A stretch of 7,936 nucleotides of DNA from an uncultured Synechococcus sp. (GCA_913020095.1 CAJWAH010000060.1:1-7936), one strand, 5' to 3'; shown: positions 1 to 6,041, numbered from the stretch's first letter. The notes: a model not told the origin generated them from the letters alone. A program made the numbers and translations.

Positions 1-238
1 GGCTCCAACATCCAGGCGCTTGCTGCAACGGCTTCAGGCTGATGACGGCTTGCCAGCAGAAGCCAGCGATTTGGCCGATCTGGCGCGCCAACTTCAGGGC
101 GGGCCGCCAAAGTTGAAGGATCTGCTGGCCCGTTTGCAGCAGGGCGGCTGGCGCGCACAGGCCAGTGGCATTGCGGCTGGGCAGTTTCGAACCGATGCGC
201 CATGGCCTGAGGTGTTCGCTGCTGCCAAGGCTGGATAA
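1..238 (+). CDS. C-terminal end of tRNA (guanine26-N2)-dimethyltransferase (Trm1-like), partial
   Basis: This reading frame is open from base 2 at the left edge and stops with TAA at 236-238, so only the last 78 codons of a longer gene are present. The closing part reads RTDAPWPEV, which resembles the end of the Trm1 family, where a Thr-Asp-Ala or Thr-Asn-Ala-Pro element closes the protein. Trm1 puts two methyl groups on G26 of tRNAs using S-adenosylmethionine; its catalytic domain would lie outside the window. In picocyanobacteria I recall a Trm1 homologue next to petM and ycf39, and petM follows here after 25 nt, which supports the call. The assignment comes from a short tail plus gene order, so the family is likely but not certain. 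Confidence 0.6.
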   Translation, partial: APTSRRLLQRLQADDGLPAEASDLADLARQLQGGPPKLKDLLARLQQGGWRAQASGIAAGQFRTDAPWPEVFAAAKAG

Positions 239-263
239 GCTGGCTGCCACTTGTTGCTCGTCC

Positions 264-362
264 ATGGCCTCGGAGATCTTTGGCACTGCTGCCCTGTTTT
301 GGGTGCTGATTCCTCTGGGCCTCGCTGGTGGCGCCCTGCTGCTCAAGCTCCAGGGCGACTGA
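264..362 (+). CDS. petM: PetM, cytochrome b6f complex subunit 7 (32 aa)
   Basis: This 32-residue protein starts [17 protein letters not shown] and consists almost entirely of one hydrophobic membrane span, about residues 6-27, with a short polar end (KLQGD). Length, the MASEIF start and the span match PetM, a small peripheral subunit of the cytochrome b6f complex in the thylakoid membrane, which passes electrons from plastoquinol to plastocyanin or cytochrome c6. PetM is not catalytic; it is thought to stabilise or tune the complex. The frame stays open upstream to 165, but that part overlaps the preceding gene out of frame and looks non-coding, so the ATG at 264 is chosen. There is no clear Shine-Dalgarno sequence. 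It lies 25 nt after the Trm1-like gene and 50 nt before ycf39, all on the same strand. Confidence 0.93.
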   Translation: MASEIFGTAALFWVLIPLGLAGGALLLKLQGD

Positions 363-412
363 ACCCGCTCGCGCTGTTCTGTCCCTAAGCTCGCCGTCGC
401 TGTAGTGCGCTG

Positions 413-1375
413 ATGCGGGTTCTGGTACTTGGTGGAACGGGGACCCTGGGCCGCCAAATTGCCAAGCAGGCACTGGATGCCGGCCACACGGTGCGTTGCA
501 TGGTGCGCGCTCCGCGTAAGGCCTCATTCCTGCAGGAGTGGGGCTGTGAGCTCACCCGCGGCAACTTGCTGGATCCCGACTCCTTGGCTTATGCCCTGGA
601 GGATCAAGAGGCTGTCATCGATGCGGCAACCGCCCGCGCCACCGATAGCGAGAGCGTGTATCGCATCGACTGGGACGGCAAGCTGAATCTCTACAACCAG
701 TGCCGCGCCAAAGGCGTGCGCCGGATTGTGTTCACCTCGTTGCTGGAGGCCGAGCGCTTTCGCTCGGTGCCTCTGATGGACATCAAGCACTGCACCGAGC
801 AGATGCTTTTAGAGAGCGATTTCGATGTCACGATCCTGCGCACCTGCGCCTTCATGCAGGGCGTAATTGGGCAGTTTGCGATTCCCGTTCTGGAGTCACA
901 AACCGTTTGGGTGAGTGGCAGCAGCACCCCGATCGCTTACATGAACACCCAAGACGTGGCCCGCTTTGCGGTGGCTGCCTTGGGCCGTGAGCAAACCATT
1001 GGCGGTAGCTACCCGGTGGTGGGCCCCAAGGCCTGGAACACCGGCGAAGTGGTGCAACTGTGTGAGCGCCTAGCCCGTAAAGAGGCTCGCGTGATCCGCG
1101 TGCCGCCCGCCTTGATGCAATCGATGCAGGGCCTGGTGTCGTTCTTTGAGCCCGGCGTGAATGTTGCCGAGCGCTTGGCCTTTGCTGAGGTCACCGGCGG
1201 TGGCGTCAGCCTCACCGCGCCAATGGAGGAGAGCTACGAGGCCTTTGGATTGGATCCAGCCGAGACCACTTCCCTTGAGGGGTATCTGGAGGAATACTTC
1301 AGCAGCATCCTCAAGCGCTTGCGCGAGATGGAAGCCGACCTCGATAAGGACGCCAAGAAGAAACTGCCTTTCTGA
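413..1375 (+). CDS. ycf39: Ycf39/HCF244-type NmrA-like NAD(P)-binding protein, photosystem II assembly factor
   Basis: The 320-aa product is an atypical short-chain dehydrogenase with an N-terminal Rossmann fold; the dinucleotide-binding glycines are in GGTGTLG at residues 7-13. Length and overall sequence fit Ycf39 of cyanobacteria and HCF244 of plants. In the known family, Ycf39 binds chlorophyll synthase and high-light-inducible proteins and helps deliver chlorophyll to newly made D1 in early photosystem II reaction centres. The C-terminal part (residues about 290-320) is helical, charged and lysine-rich. The ATG at 413 places the glycine motif at the expected distance from the start. petM lies 50 nt upstream and a 71-aa gene begins 4 nt after the stop, so the genes are probably co-transcribed. 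A generic NmrA-family enzyme is the alternative, but the cyanobacterial context favours Ycf39. Confidence 0.9.
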   Translation: MRVLVLGGTGTLGRQIAKQALDAGHTVRCMVRAPRKASFLQEWGCELTRGNLLDPDSLAYALEDQEAVIDAATARATDSESVYRIDWDGKLNLYNQCRAKGVRRIVFTSLLEAERFRSVPLMDIKHCTEQMLLESDFDVTILRTCAFMQGVIGQFAIPVLESQTVWVSGSSTPIAYMNTQDVARFAVAALGREQTIGGSYPVVGPKAWNTGEVVQLCERLARKEARVIRVPPALMQSMQGLVSFFEPGVNVAERLAFAEVTGGGVSLTAPMEESYEAFGLDPAETTSLEGYLEEYFSSILKRLREMEADLDKDAKKKLPF

Positions 1376-1379
1376 GCCC

Positions 1380-1595
1380 ATGGCCATTGCCCAGATCAAA
1401 AACCTGCAACGGCGCTTGGCCAACATGGAATCTGAGGCCACGGCTGCCTTGGATCGCGCTTGCGGCAACAACCTCTGGGCCTCGATCGGTCCTGATGCCA
1501 TCGATGGCTTGGAGGATCCCGCGGCGAGGGCCCAGGCGAACTACTACTACGGCCAATTGATGACCGTGCGCGAGCTTCAAGACGTGCTGGGCTAA
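1380..1595 (+). CDS. conserved-looking small protein, 71 aa, unknown function
   Basis: I do not recognise this family. The 71-residue product begins MAIAQIKNLQRRLANMESEA, an amphipathic helical start, followed by a short Gly/Asp-rich middle and a second helix ending in VRELQDVLG. It has no signal peptide, membrane span or cysteine pair; the single Cys is near residue 28. The ATG at 1380 lies 4 nt after the ycf39 stop, which suggests translational coupling, and the frame upstream of this ATG overlaps ycf39 and looks like a shadow. The TAA stop at 1593-1595 shares bases with the stop of the convergent pseudouridine synthase gene. The helical composition suggests a small cytoplasmic protein or a binding partner of a larger one, but no role can be read from the sequence. 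Confidence 0.7.
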   Translation: MAIAQIKNLQRRLANMESEATAALDRACGNNLWASIGPDAIDGLEDPAARAQANYYYGQLMTVRELQDVLG

Positions 1596-2200
1596 CGCCT
1601 CAATCGTTTCAGTCGTTGCTCCTCGATCGCTGAGACCCAGCGCCACTGGCCGGGCTCTATGCCCTCTAACGAGAGGGGCGGCTGGCCGTCCATCAGATCC
1701 AGGCTCCAGCGGATCAGCCGCAGCGTGGGAAAGCCAATGGCTGCGGTCATGCGCCTGACCTGACGGTTGCGGCCTTCGGTGAGCTCCAGCTGCAGCCATC
1801 GGGTGGGCACGCTGAGCCTGTGGCGGATTGGTGGATCGCGCTCAGCGATGGCAGCGGCAACCTCTGGATCCAGCAATTGGGCCCGCGCCGGGCGGCTGGG
1901 CCCATCTTTGAGTTGGATGCCACGCCTGAGCGGTTCGAGATCAGCTTCTGTTGGCGCCCCTTCCACTTGGGCCCGGTATTGGCGCCAGTGGCCAAAGCGT
2001 GGGTTGGTGAGTTGATGCTGCAGCTGGCCGTCGCTGGTGAGCAGCAGCAGCCCCTCGCTATCGGCATCCAAGCGCCCAGCGGCATAGACGCCTTTGACCG
2101 GAACGAAGGAGGCCAGGCAGTCCCAACGGCTGCCAGGTTCAGGGCTGAACTGGCTCAGCACTCCGTAGGGCTTGTGAAGCAGCAGGCAAGTTGAAGCCAC
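1592..2200 (-). CDS. rluE: rRNA pseudouridine synthase, RsuA/RluE family
   Basis: The 202-aa product carries the RsuA-family catalytic motif GRLDADSEGLLLLT at residues 42-55, in which D45 is the expected catalytic aspartate that attacks the uridine ring. The second conserved block, EGRNRQVRRM, is at residues 142-151. The N-terminus (LLLHKPYGVLSQF) is the family's usual first strand, and there is no S4 RNA-binding domain in front of it, as in the short RluE type, which modifies 23S rRNA near the peptidyl transferase centre. The exact rRNA site cannot be read from the sequence. The start is GTG at 2200, with AAGG a few bases upstream. The gene is divergent to the IF-1-like gene (49 nt between starts) and its TAG stop overlaps the TAA of the convergent 71-aa gene. 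Confidence 0.88.
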   Translation of the reverse strand: MASTCLLLHKPYGVLSQFSPEPGSRWDCLASFVPVKGVYAAGRLDADSEGLLLLTSDGQLQHQLTNPRFGHWRQYRAQVEGAPTEADLEPLRRGIQLKDGPSRPARAQLLDPEVAAAIAERDPPIRHRLSVPTRWLQLELTEGRNRQVRRMTAAIGFPTLRLIRWSLDLMDGQPPLSLEGIEPGQWRWVSAIEEQRLKRLRR

Positions 2201-2207
2201 TAGACCT

Positions 2208-2213
2208 TATAAA
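2208..2213 (+). promoter_or_regulatory. possible -10 element (TATAAA) for the IF-1-like gene
   Basis: TATAAA lies 36 nt before the chosen ATG at 2250 in the 49-nt gap between two divergent genes and would give a leader of about 30 nt. A TTGAAG at 2191-2196 is only 11 nt upstream, too close for a standard -35 element, so the promoter is weakly supported. On the other strand TATTCA at 2217-2222 could serve the pseudouridine synthase. Confidence 0.35.
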
Positions 2214-2249
2214 GTGAATATTCCTTGGACGAGCGAACCCAGCAGCTGC

Positions 2250-2486
2250 ATGATTGAAACCTCCGGAGTCATTGAGAAGGAACAGGGGAACGGTTTTTAC
2301 CTGGTCACTCTCGAGCAGCCGGCTGGTCACCAGTGCCTCTGCCGCGCCGCAGGCAAGCTCACCAAGTTCCGCATCAAATTGTTGGCTGGCGACAAGGTGC
2401 TGGTGGAGATCAGCCCCTATGACCTCAGCCGTGGCCGCATCACCTACCGCGAACGCAACGCCGGTGGCCCGCCGCGCCGCCGTTAA
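2250..2486 (+). CDS. infA: translation initiation factor IF-1-like protein, divergent copy
   Basis: The 78-aa product has the size and main landmarks of the IF-1 S1/OB-fold: GDKVLVEISPYDLSRGRITYR at about residues 48-67 is the family's signature near the end of the barrel. IF-1 binds the ribosomal A site on the 30S subunit with IF-2 and IF-3 during initiation. It is not a typical copy: the usual HISGKxRxNYI segment is here CRAAGKLTKFRIK, and the N-terminal MxKEDxIE-type start is replaced by MIETSGVIEKEQ. Standard cyanobacterial infA sits in the ribosomal protein cluster near secY and adk, so this is probably a second, diverged gene. The ATG at 2250 is chosen because the 12 codons before it do not resemble IF-1. 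No Shine-Dalgarno is visible. The stop shares TTAA with the convergent NTRC gene. Confidence 0.8.
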   Translation: MIETSGVIEKEQGNGFYLVTLEQPAGHQCLCRAAGKLTKFRIKLLAGDKVLVEISPYDLSRGRITYRERNAGGPPRRR

Positions 2487-3850
2487 AGCAGCGCTTCAAT
2501 CGCCTGCTTGACCTCGCTGCGCTGCTGAACCCCGCGCCATTGCTTTTTGAGCTCTTTTCCGTAGAAGAGTTGGACCGTCGGCGTGCCGGTCACTCCGGCC
2601 TGCGCGGCGATCTCGGGTTCGTCTTCCAGGTTGATTTCCACCCCCTGGGCAGCGCCCTCGAGTTCGTTGAGCACCCGCTTCAGCTGCGGCTTGAACACGT
2701 GGCATGGCCCGCAACTTGGTGAGGTGTAGGTCACCAGAAGTGGTTTGGGGCTCTCGTGATACAGCCGCCGCAGGGCATAGCTGCCGCCTTGCCAGAGAGC
2801 GTCTGCGCTGAAATCGGCTTCGGTGGCCGTGGTGGTGGGCTGAGGCAGTTCCGCGGCCTTGGGCTCCACCTCCTCGCGGCTGATGGTGACCGCTAGATCG
2901 TTGTGGCTGAGCCAGCGCTCGGCAGCCAGGGCCGCTTGGCAGCCACTGGCGGCGGCGGTGATCGCTTGGCGCCACTGGTCATCAGCCACATCACCAGCGG
3001 CAAACACGCCCTCTTTGCTGGTGTTGGGGGAGCCGCCTTCGATCACCAGATAACCCTTGGCATCGAGCTCGAGTTGCCCTTTCACCAGGCGGGTGTTGGG
3101 GGTGTGGCCAATGGCATAAAACAGGCCCTTCACCGCCAGGGTTTCGCAGGGGCTGCCTTCGCTGTCTTGCAGCTGCAGTTGCTCGAGCCATTGATCACCA
3201 CCAAAGCCGCCCACCTGGCGGTTCCAATGCACGGTGATCTGGGGATTGGCCAAGACGCGATCGGCCATGGCCCGGCTGGCCCGCAGGCTGTCTTTGCGCA
3301 CGATCAGGTGCACATGGGAGCCGTACTTGGTGAGGTACACGGCTTCTTCGCAAGCGGAATCACCGCCGCCGACAACGGCCAATTCGGCTTTGCGGAATTG
3401 GGGTGTGGCGCCATCGCAAATGGCGCAAGCGCTGATGCCGCGGCTCCAGTAGGTGTCCTCGCCGTCGATGTGCAGCCGATTAGCACTGGCTCCAGTGGCC
3501 AGGATCACGCTGTGGGCCACAACGGTTTGGCCGTCCACTTGGATTCGGTAAGGCCGCTGGGAGAGATCGAGGGTTTCGGCATCGGCTTCGATCAGCCGGG
3601 TGCCCCAGCGCACGGCTTGGGACTTCATCCGGTCCATCAGCTCAGGGCCAAGGATCCCGTCGGGGAAGCCGGGAAAATTTTCAACGTGGGTGGTGGTCAT
3701 CAGCTGACCACCAGGGATGCCACCGTCTTGGTAGCCGGTGATGAGCAAGGGGCTCAGGTTGGCCCGTGCGGCGTAGAGAGCTGCGGTGTAGCCGGCAGGG
3801 CCGGAACCAATCACCACAAGGTTTTCCACCGCTGCAGCAGCGCTGCCCAT
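2483..3850 (-). CDS. ntrC (trxB-type): NTRC: NADPH thioredoxin reductase with C-terminal thioredoxin domain
   Basis: The 455-aa protein joins two domains. Residues 1-320 are a thioredoxin reductase: FAD-binding GSGPAG at 15-20, redox CAIC at C142-C145, NADPH-binding GGGDSA at 161-166 and the second FAD motif GDV at 287-289. After a Pro/Thr/Ala-rich linker (about 328-348), residues 350-455 are a thioredoxin with active site CGPC at C380-C383 and the cis-proline TGTP at 421-424. This is the chloroplast/cyanobacterial NTRC arrangement, which uses NADPH to reduce 2-Cys peroxiredoxins and other targets, chiefly in the dark or low light. The ATG at 3850 is preferred to an in-frame TTG at 3877, whose extra nine residues add nothing to the fold. 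The 67-aa gene ends 54 nt upstream on the same strand. The symbol should not be confused with the nitrogen regulator NtrC. Confidence 0.95.
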   Translation of the reverse strand: MGSAAAAVENLVVIGSGPAGYTAALYAARANLSPLLITGYQDGGIPGGQLMTTTHVENFPGFPDGILGPELMDRMKSQAVRWGTRLIEADAETLDLSQRPYRIQVDGQTVVAHSVILATGASANRLHIDGEDTYWSRGISACAICDGATPQFRKAELAVVGGGDSACEEAVYLTKYGSHVHLIVRKDSLRASRAMADRVLANPQITVHWNRQVGGFGGDQWLEQLQLQDSEGSPCETLAVKGLFYAIGHTPNTRLVKGQLELDAKGYLVIEGGSPNTSKEGVFAAGDVADDQWRQAITAAASGCQAALAAERWLSHNDLAVTISREEVEPKAAELPQPTTTATEADFSADALWQGGSYALRRLYHESPKPLLVTYTSPSCGPCHVFKPQLKRVLNELEGAAQGVEINLEDEPEIAAQAGVTGTPTVQLFYGKELKKQWRGVQQRSEVKQAIEALL

Positions 3851-3904
3851 CGACGCTTCACCGAACTCGACGGGCAAAAGGCTAACGGCCTTTATGCGGA
3901 ATCG

Positions 3905-4108
3905 CTACGGATTAAGGCTGGCGATGGTGGGCGGCACCAGCAGGGGCTCATGCATGGCTTCGGGCGAGCGCATCAACCAGTCAGCCATTTCGCTGGTCAA
4001 GGCAAAGCTGGCTTCGTAGTCACCCTTGGCCTCGAGTTCGGCCAGACGGGCTTCGAGCCACACCAGGGTTGGACCCAGGCTGCGGTGCGGAGACGATCCA
4101 ATGGTCAT
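3905..4108 (-). CDS. small protein of unknown function, 67 aa
   Basis: The family is not recognised. The product starts MTIGSSPHRSLGPTLVWLEA and is mostly one long amphipathic helix, about residues 12-47, rich in Glu, Ala and Leu, followed by a Pro-rich end (EPLLVPPTIASLNP). There is no membrane span, signal peptide or cysteine. The start is well supported: GGAGG (CCTCC on the plus strand at 4114-4118) lies 5 nt before the ATG, the best Shine-Dalgarno sequence in this window. The stop is 54 nt before the NTRC start on the same strand, so the two may be co-transcribed, though nothing else connects the function to redox control. A hairpin at 4132-4158 lies in its leader. Confidence 0.72.
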   Translation of the reverse strand: MTIGSSPHRSLGPTLVWLEARLAELEAKGDYEASFALTSEMADWLMRSPEAMHEPLLVPPTIASLNP

Positions 4109-4131
4109 GGCAACCTCCGATTGCGGACCAC

Positions 4132-4158
4132 GCTGCTCGGGAAAAGCCCCGAATCAGC
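4132..4158 (-). other. hairpin in the leader of the 67-aa gene
   Basis: On the plus strand GCTG-C-TCGGG is followed by the 6-nt loop AAAAGC and then CCCGA-AT-CAGC. This gives a 5-bp GC-rich stem extended by 4 further pairs across a 1/2-nt internal loop. It has no T-tract, so it is not a classical terminator. It sits between the 107-aa and 67-aa genes and could mark an RNA end or a processing site. Confidence 0.35.
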
Positions 4159-4228
4159 TGTGAGTTCGCGAAACGTCGCACTTTTCTGACGACCGGAGTG
4201 TTACGAGCATCACCGGATCAGCGACTGC

Positions 4229-4552
4229 TCACCGATCAATCGGCTCAATGCTGTCGATGTGCAGGGAGCGGGGCAGCCCTGGGCGCACCACGGGTTTTTT
4301 GAACCGGCGTTTGTTGAAGGCCGGTGGTGGCGTTAGCGGCGGGACTTGCAGCTCCAAGGCGCTCTCCTCGGGCTCCTCGCTCGGTCCGCTCAACCAGTCG
4401 TTGTCGTCGCTGTCGTCTTCGGCTTCTGGAAGCACCTCTTCAGGGGTGCTCTCCTCCTCGCTGCCGCCGCGGTACGGCTGCACCTGTAAGGGCACCTGGC
4501 TGATCAGGCTTCCGCCCAGAAGGGCTGCGATCAGTGGGAGGGTGAACGCCAT
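4229..4552 (-). CDS. exported or membrane-anchored acidic protein, 107 aa, unknown function
   Basis: The 107-aa product starts MAFTLPLIAALLGGSLISQV, a short hydrophobic stretch (about residues 3-20) that could be a signal peptide or anchor; it lacks a clear lipobox cysteine. Residues 31-67 are strongly acidic and low in complexity (Glu/Asp/Ser/Pro). Then comes a Pro-rich stretch (LTPPPAF, 73-79) and a basic segment with KRRFKK at 81-86. Such a layout suggests a disordered protein tethered at a membrane or outside the cytoplasm. No known domain is seen. The frame is open to 4675, but the ATG at 4552 is chosen because the extra 41 codons are Arg-rich and run through a strong intrinsic terminator. 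No clear Shine-Dalgarno is present. Confidence 0.65.
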   Translation of the reverse strand: MAFTLPLIAALLGGSLISQVPLQVQPYRGGSEEESTPEEVLPEAEDDSDDNDWLSGPSEEPEESALELQVPPLTPPPAFNKRRFKKPVVRPGLPRSLHIDSIEPIDR

Positions 4553-4587
4553 GGACGGGAGCGTACTGGGTCTGTCCTGGGCTTGGT

Positions 4588-4620
4588 CAAAAAAAAACTC
4601 CACTGCCCGGCAGCGGAGTT
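4588..4620 (-). terminator. rho-independent terminator, minus strand
   Basis: Reading the minus strand, AACTCC-G-CTGC, loop CGG, GCAG-T-GGAGTT forms an 11-position stem with one G/T position in the middle (plus-strand A4602 opposite C4614, a G-U wobble in the minus-strand RNA). It is followed directly by nine T (A9 at 4589-4597 on the plus strand). This is a strong intrinsic terminator for leftward transcription. No minus-strand protein gene ends just before it, and the 107-aa gene starts 35 nt downstream, so it may close a small RNA or act as an attenuator. Confidence 0.85.
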
Positions 4621-4690
4621 CGAAGTGACGTGTTCGCGGCTGGCTCCGGGTGCCTGTTTCGTTCCGCACTTTCATTAAGACCCATGCGAA

Positions 4691-4738
4691 TCACAGAACT
4701 GTGACTGGCTCAGCCCCTGGCCTGACCAAATGTGACTG
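4691..4738. repeat. TGTGACTG direct repeat with inverted TCACAG half-site
   Basis: TGTGACTG occurs at 4700-4707 and again at 4731-4738, 31 bp apart (about three helical turns). TCACAG at 4691-4696 forms with CTGTGA (4699-4704) a perfect 6+2+6 palindrome. The cluster lies in the divergent region between the 107-aa and 65-aa genes, where regulator sites would be expected. The half-site resembles TGTGA of CRP-type regulators, but the orientation and spacing differ from the standard TGTGA-N6-TCACA. Confidence 0.35.
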
Positions 4739-4816
4739 AGCCCTTTTGAGTACTTCTGCGCAGGCTGAACGCTTCTGGCGTCACTAGTTTCCGGCCATCG
4801 AGGCGCGTGAGATGAG

Positions 4817-5014
4817 ATGCCCCAGTTCCCAACACCCAACCCTTCCTCGTCCTCGGTTCCACCGGGGTTGCGGCGGCGCTTGGAGCGCTGCTGGCATAAG
4901 GAATGCGACATTGATCCTTTGATCCTGCGGCTTCGGCGTTTACGCCGGCGTCGAGGTGCACGGGCCCAAGCGGCAGCCCGCAGCGTCGAGCAGGAGATGT
5001 TGCCGATCCTTTGA
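4817..5014 (+). CDS. small basic protein, 65 aa, unknown function
   Basis: The family is not recognised. The product has a Pro/Ser-rich start (MPQFPTPNPSSSSVPPG), then an arginine-rich helical body, about residues 18-50, with ERCWHKECDIDP and the strongly basic RLRRLRRRRGAR, and ends EQEMLPIL. The charge could suit nucleic-acid or membrane-surface binding, but composition is the only hint. It is placed 4 nt before the TTG start of the hydrolase gene on the same strand, which suggests an operon and translational coupling. The ATG at 4817 follows a weak purine-rich GAGATGAG. Arginine-rich frames can arise by chance in GC-rich DNA, so the gene is less certain than its neighbours. Confidence 0.5.
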   Translation: MPQFPTPNPSSSSVPPGLRRRLERCWHKECDIDPLILRLRRLRRRRGARAQAAARSVEQEMLPIL

Positions 5015-5018
5015 AGCG

Positions 5019-6041
5019 TTGAGCCAGTCCGGTTGGAGTGAGATCGCAGCAGACGGCTTTCGGGCTCGCTTGCCCTGGCTGGGCGGTGACCTGCAAACCC
5101 TGCGCGACACCTTGAAGCCACCGCGGCTGCCCGTTGACCTCGGTGAGCACGTGCGGGTGCCCATGGCCTGCGGCGGCCAGTTGCTGGCGGTTCACGACCA
5201 TTGCCCCGATGCCCAGGGGCTGGTGTTGTTGCTGCATGGCCTCGGCGGCCACAGTGATCGCGAAGGCCTCAGGCGCATGGGCTTGGCGCTGCAGGCCGCT
5301 GGCTTTTCAGTGCTGCGCCTCAACCTGCGTGGGGCCGGCAAGGGGCGGGCCTTGGCCTCAGGCACCTATGCGGCCCACTGCAACCGTGATCTCTGGCCCG
5401 TGCTCGAGCGCGCCCGGCAGCTGGCTGGCGGCAAGCCCCTGCTGGGGGCAGGCATTTCCCTGGGGGGCACGATCTTGCTCAACGCCTGCCTGGAGCAGGC
5501 CGATGCCCTTGATGGCTTGGTCTGCACCAGCAGTCCCTTGGATTTGGCGGCGTGTTCGGCCTCGATTGAGCGGCCCCGCAATCGCGTTTATCAGCGCTGG
5601 TTGATGCGCCGTTTGGTGGCGCAAACCCTGGAGGACGACAGCTCCGTGACGCCCGCTGAACGCGAGGGCCTGCAGCAGGTGCGCAGCATCCGCGCCTTTG
5701 ATGATCTAATCACTGCGCCGCGCTGGGGTTATGGCGGCGTGGAGCGCTACTACCAGCAGGCCAGTCCAGCGCCTCGCTTGGGCCAACTGCGCACCCCAAC
5801 GCTCCTGCTGCAGGCCGACGATGACCCATGGGTGCCCGTCGCTGAAGCCCAGAGGCAGCAGGGCCGCCACCACGCCTTTGAGGTGGTGATCAGCCGTGGC
5901 GGTGGCCACAACGGCTTCCACGGCTGGGGCGATGCCCCCTTCGCCTGTTGGGGCGACCGGCTTACGGCAGCCTGGCTACAAGATCGCTGCAGGGCGCTTC
6001 CAGGGGCTCCAGGCAGAGATGCAGCTCCTCAATCGCGCTGA
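5019..6041 (+). CDS. alpha/beta hydrolase, YheT (UPF0017/COG0429) family
   Basis: Counting from the TTG at 5019, the 340-aa protein shows the alpha/beta hydrolase landmarks in order: oxyanion-hole HGLGG at 73-77, nucleophile GISLGG with S147, the acid in QADDDPWVP at 267-269, and histidine H297 in GGGHNGFHG. Overall sequence and order fit the YheT group, predicted esterases or acyl hydrolases whose substrate is mostly unknown. It has no signal peptide, so it should be cytoplasmic. The frame is open to an ATG at 4956, but this would overlap the 65-aa gene by 59 nt; TTG-SQSGWSEIAADGF gives a start resembling what I recall of relatives and lies 4 nt after the 65-aa stop. The last 80 nt overlap the opposite-strand gene ending at 5962, and the C-terminal 20 residues look like an unconserved extension. 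Confidence 0.87.
   Translation: MSQSGWSEIAADGFRARLPWLGGDLQTLRDTLKPPRLPVDLGEHVRVPMACGGQLLAVHDHCPDAQGLVLLLHGLGGHSDREGLRRMGLALQAAGFSVLRLNLRGAGKGRALASGTYAAHCNRDLWPVLERARQLAGGKPLLGAGISLGGTILLNACLEQADALDGLVCTSSPLDLAACSASIERPRNRVYQRWLMRRLVAQTLEDDSSVTPAEREGLQQVRSIRAFDDLITAPRWGYGGVERYYQQASPAPRLGQLRTPTLLLQADDDPWVPVAEAQRQQGRHHAFEVVISRGGGHNGFHGWGDAPFACWGDRLTAAWLQDRCRALPGAPGRDAAPQSR

Larger units (their letters stand above)
4588..4745 (-). ncRNA. candidate small RNA or attenuator leader upstream of the 107-aa gene
   Basis: The 5' part of this minus-strand stretch can form a stem from GGCTCAG and CTGAGCC (4736-4742 with 4707-4713, 22-nt loop). A second perfect hairpin, TCACAG-TT-CTGTGA, follows at 4704-4691. 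The strong intrinsic terminator closes it. No convincing protein is encoded: a 32-codon frame (4685 to 4587) runs through the terminator and looks accidental. Three helices ending in a terminator fit a small RNA of about 150 nt, or a leader whose terminator controls the 107-aa gene. No known RNA family was recognised and the promoter and 5' end are not defined, so this remains a prediction. Confidence 0.35.

Noticed and set aside
1311..1799. A 162-codon minus-strand frame
   Set aside because: It overlaps ycf39, the 71-aa gene and the pseudouridine synthase in other frames and has shadow-like composition.
2903..4189. A 428-codon plus-strand open frame opposite NTRC
   Set aside because: It is the mirror of a well-supported NTRC gene in GC-rich DNA, Gly/Ala/His-rich, and shows no domain of its own.
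4553..4675. N-terminal extension of the 107-aa protein to the ATG at 4675
   Set aside because: The added residues are Arg/Thr-rich and span the terminator, and they would bury the natural hydrophobic N-terminus.
4587..4685. A 32-codon minus-strand frame starting at the ATG at 4685
   Set aside because: It reads straight through the terminator stem and ends just beyond the T-tract with GVFF; this is better explained as non-coding RNA sequence.
4621..4745. tRNA, SRP RNA or 6S RNA in the intergenic region
   Set aside because: No acceptor or T-arm pairing, no SRP core sequence and no long rod-like pairing of the two ends was found.
4707..4750. Plus-strand terminator formed by GGCTCAG/CTGAGCC followed by CTTTTG
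   Set aside because: The loop is 22 nt, the T run is only four, and no plus-strand gene ends upstream.
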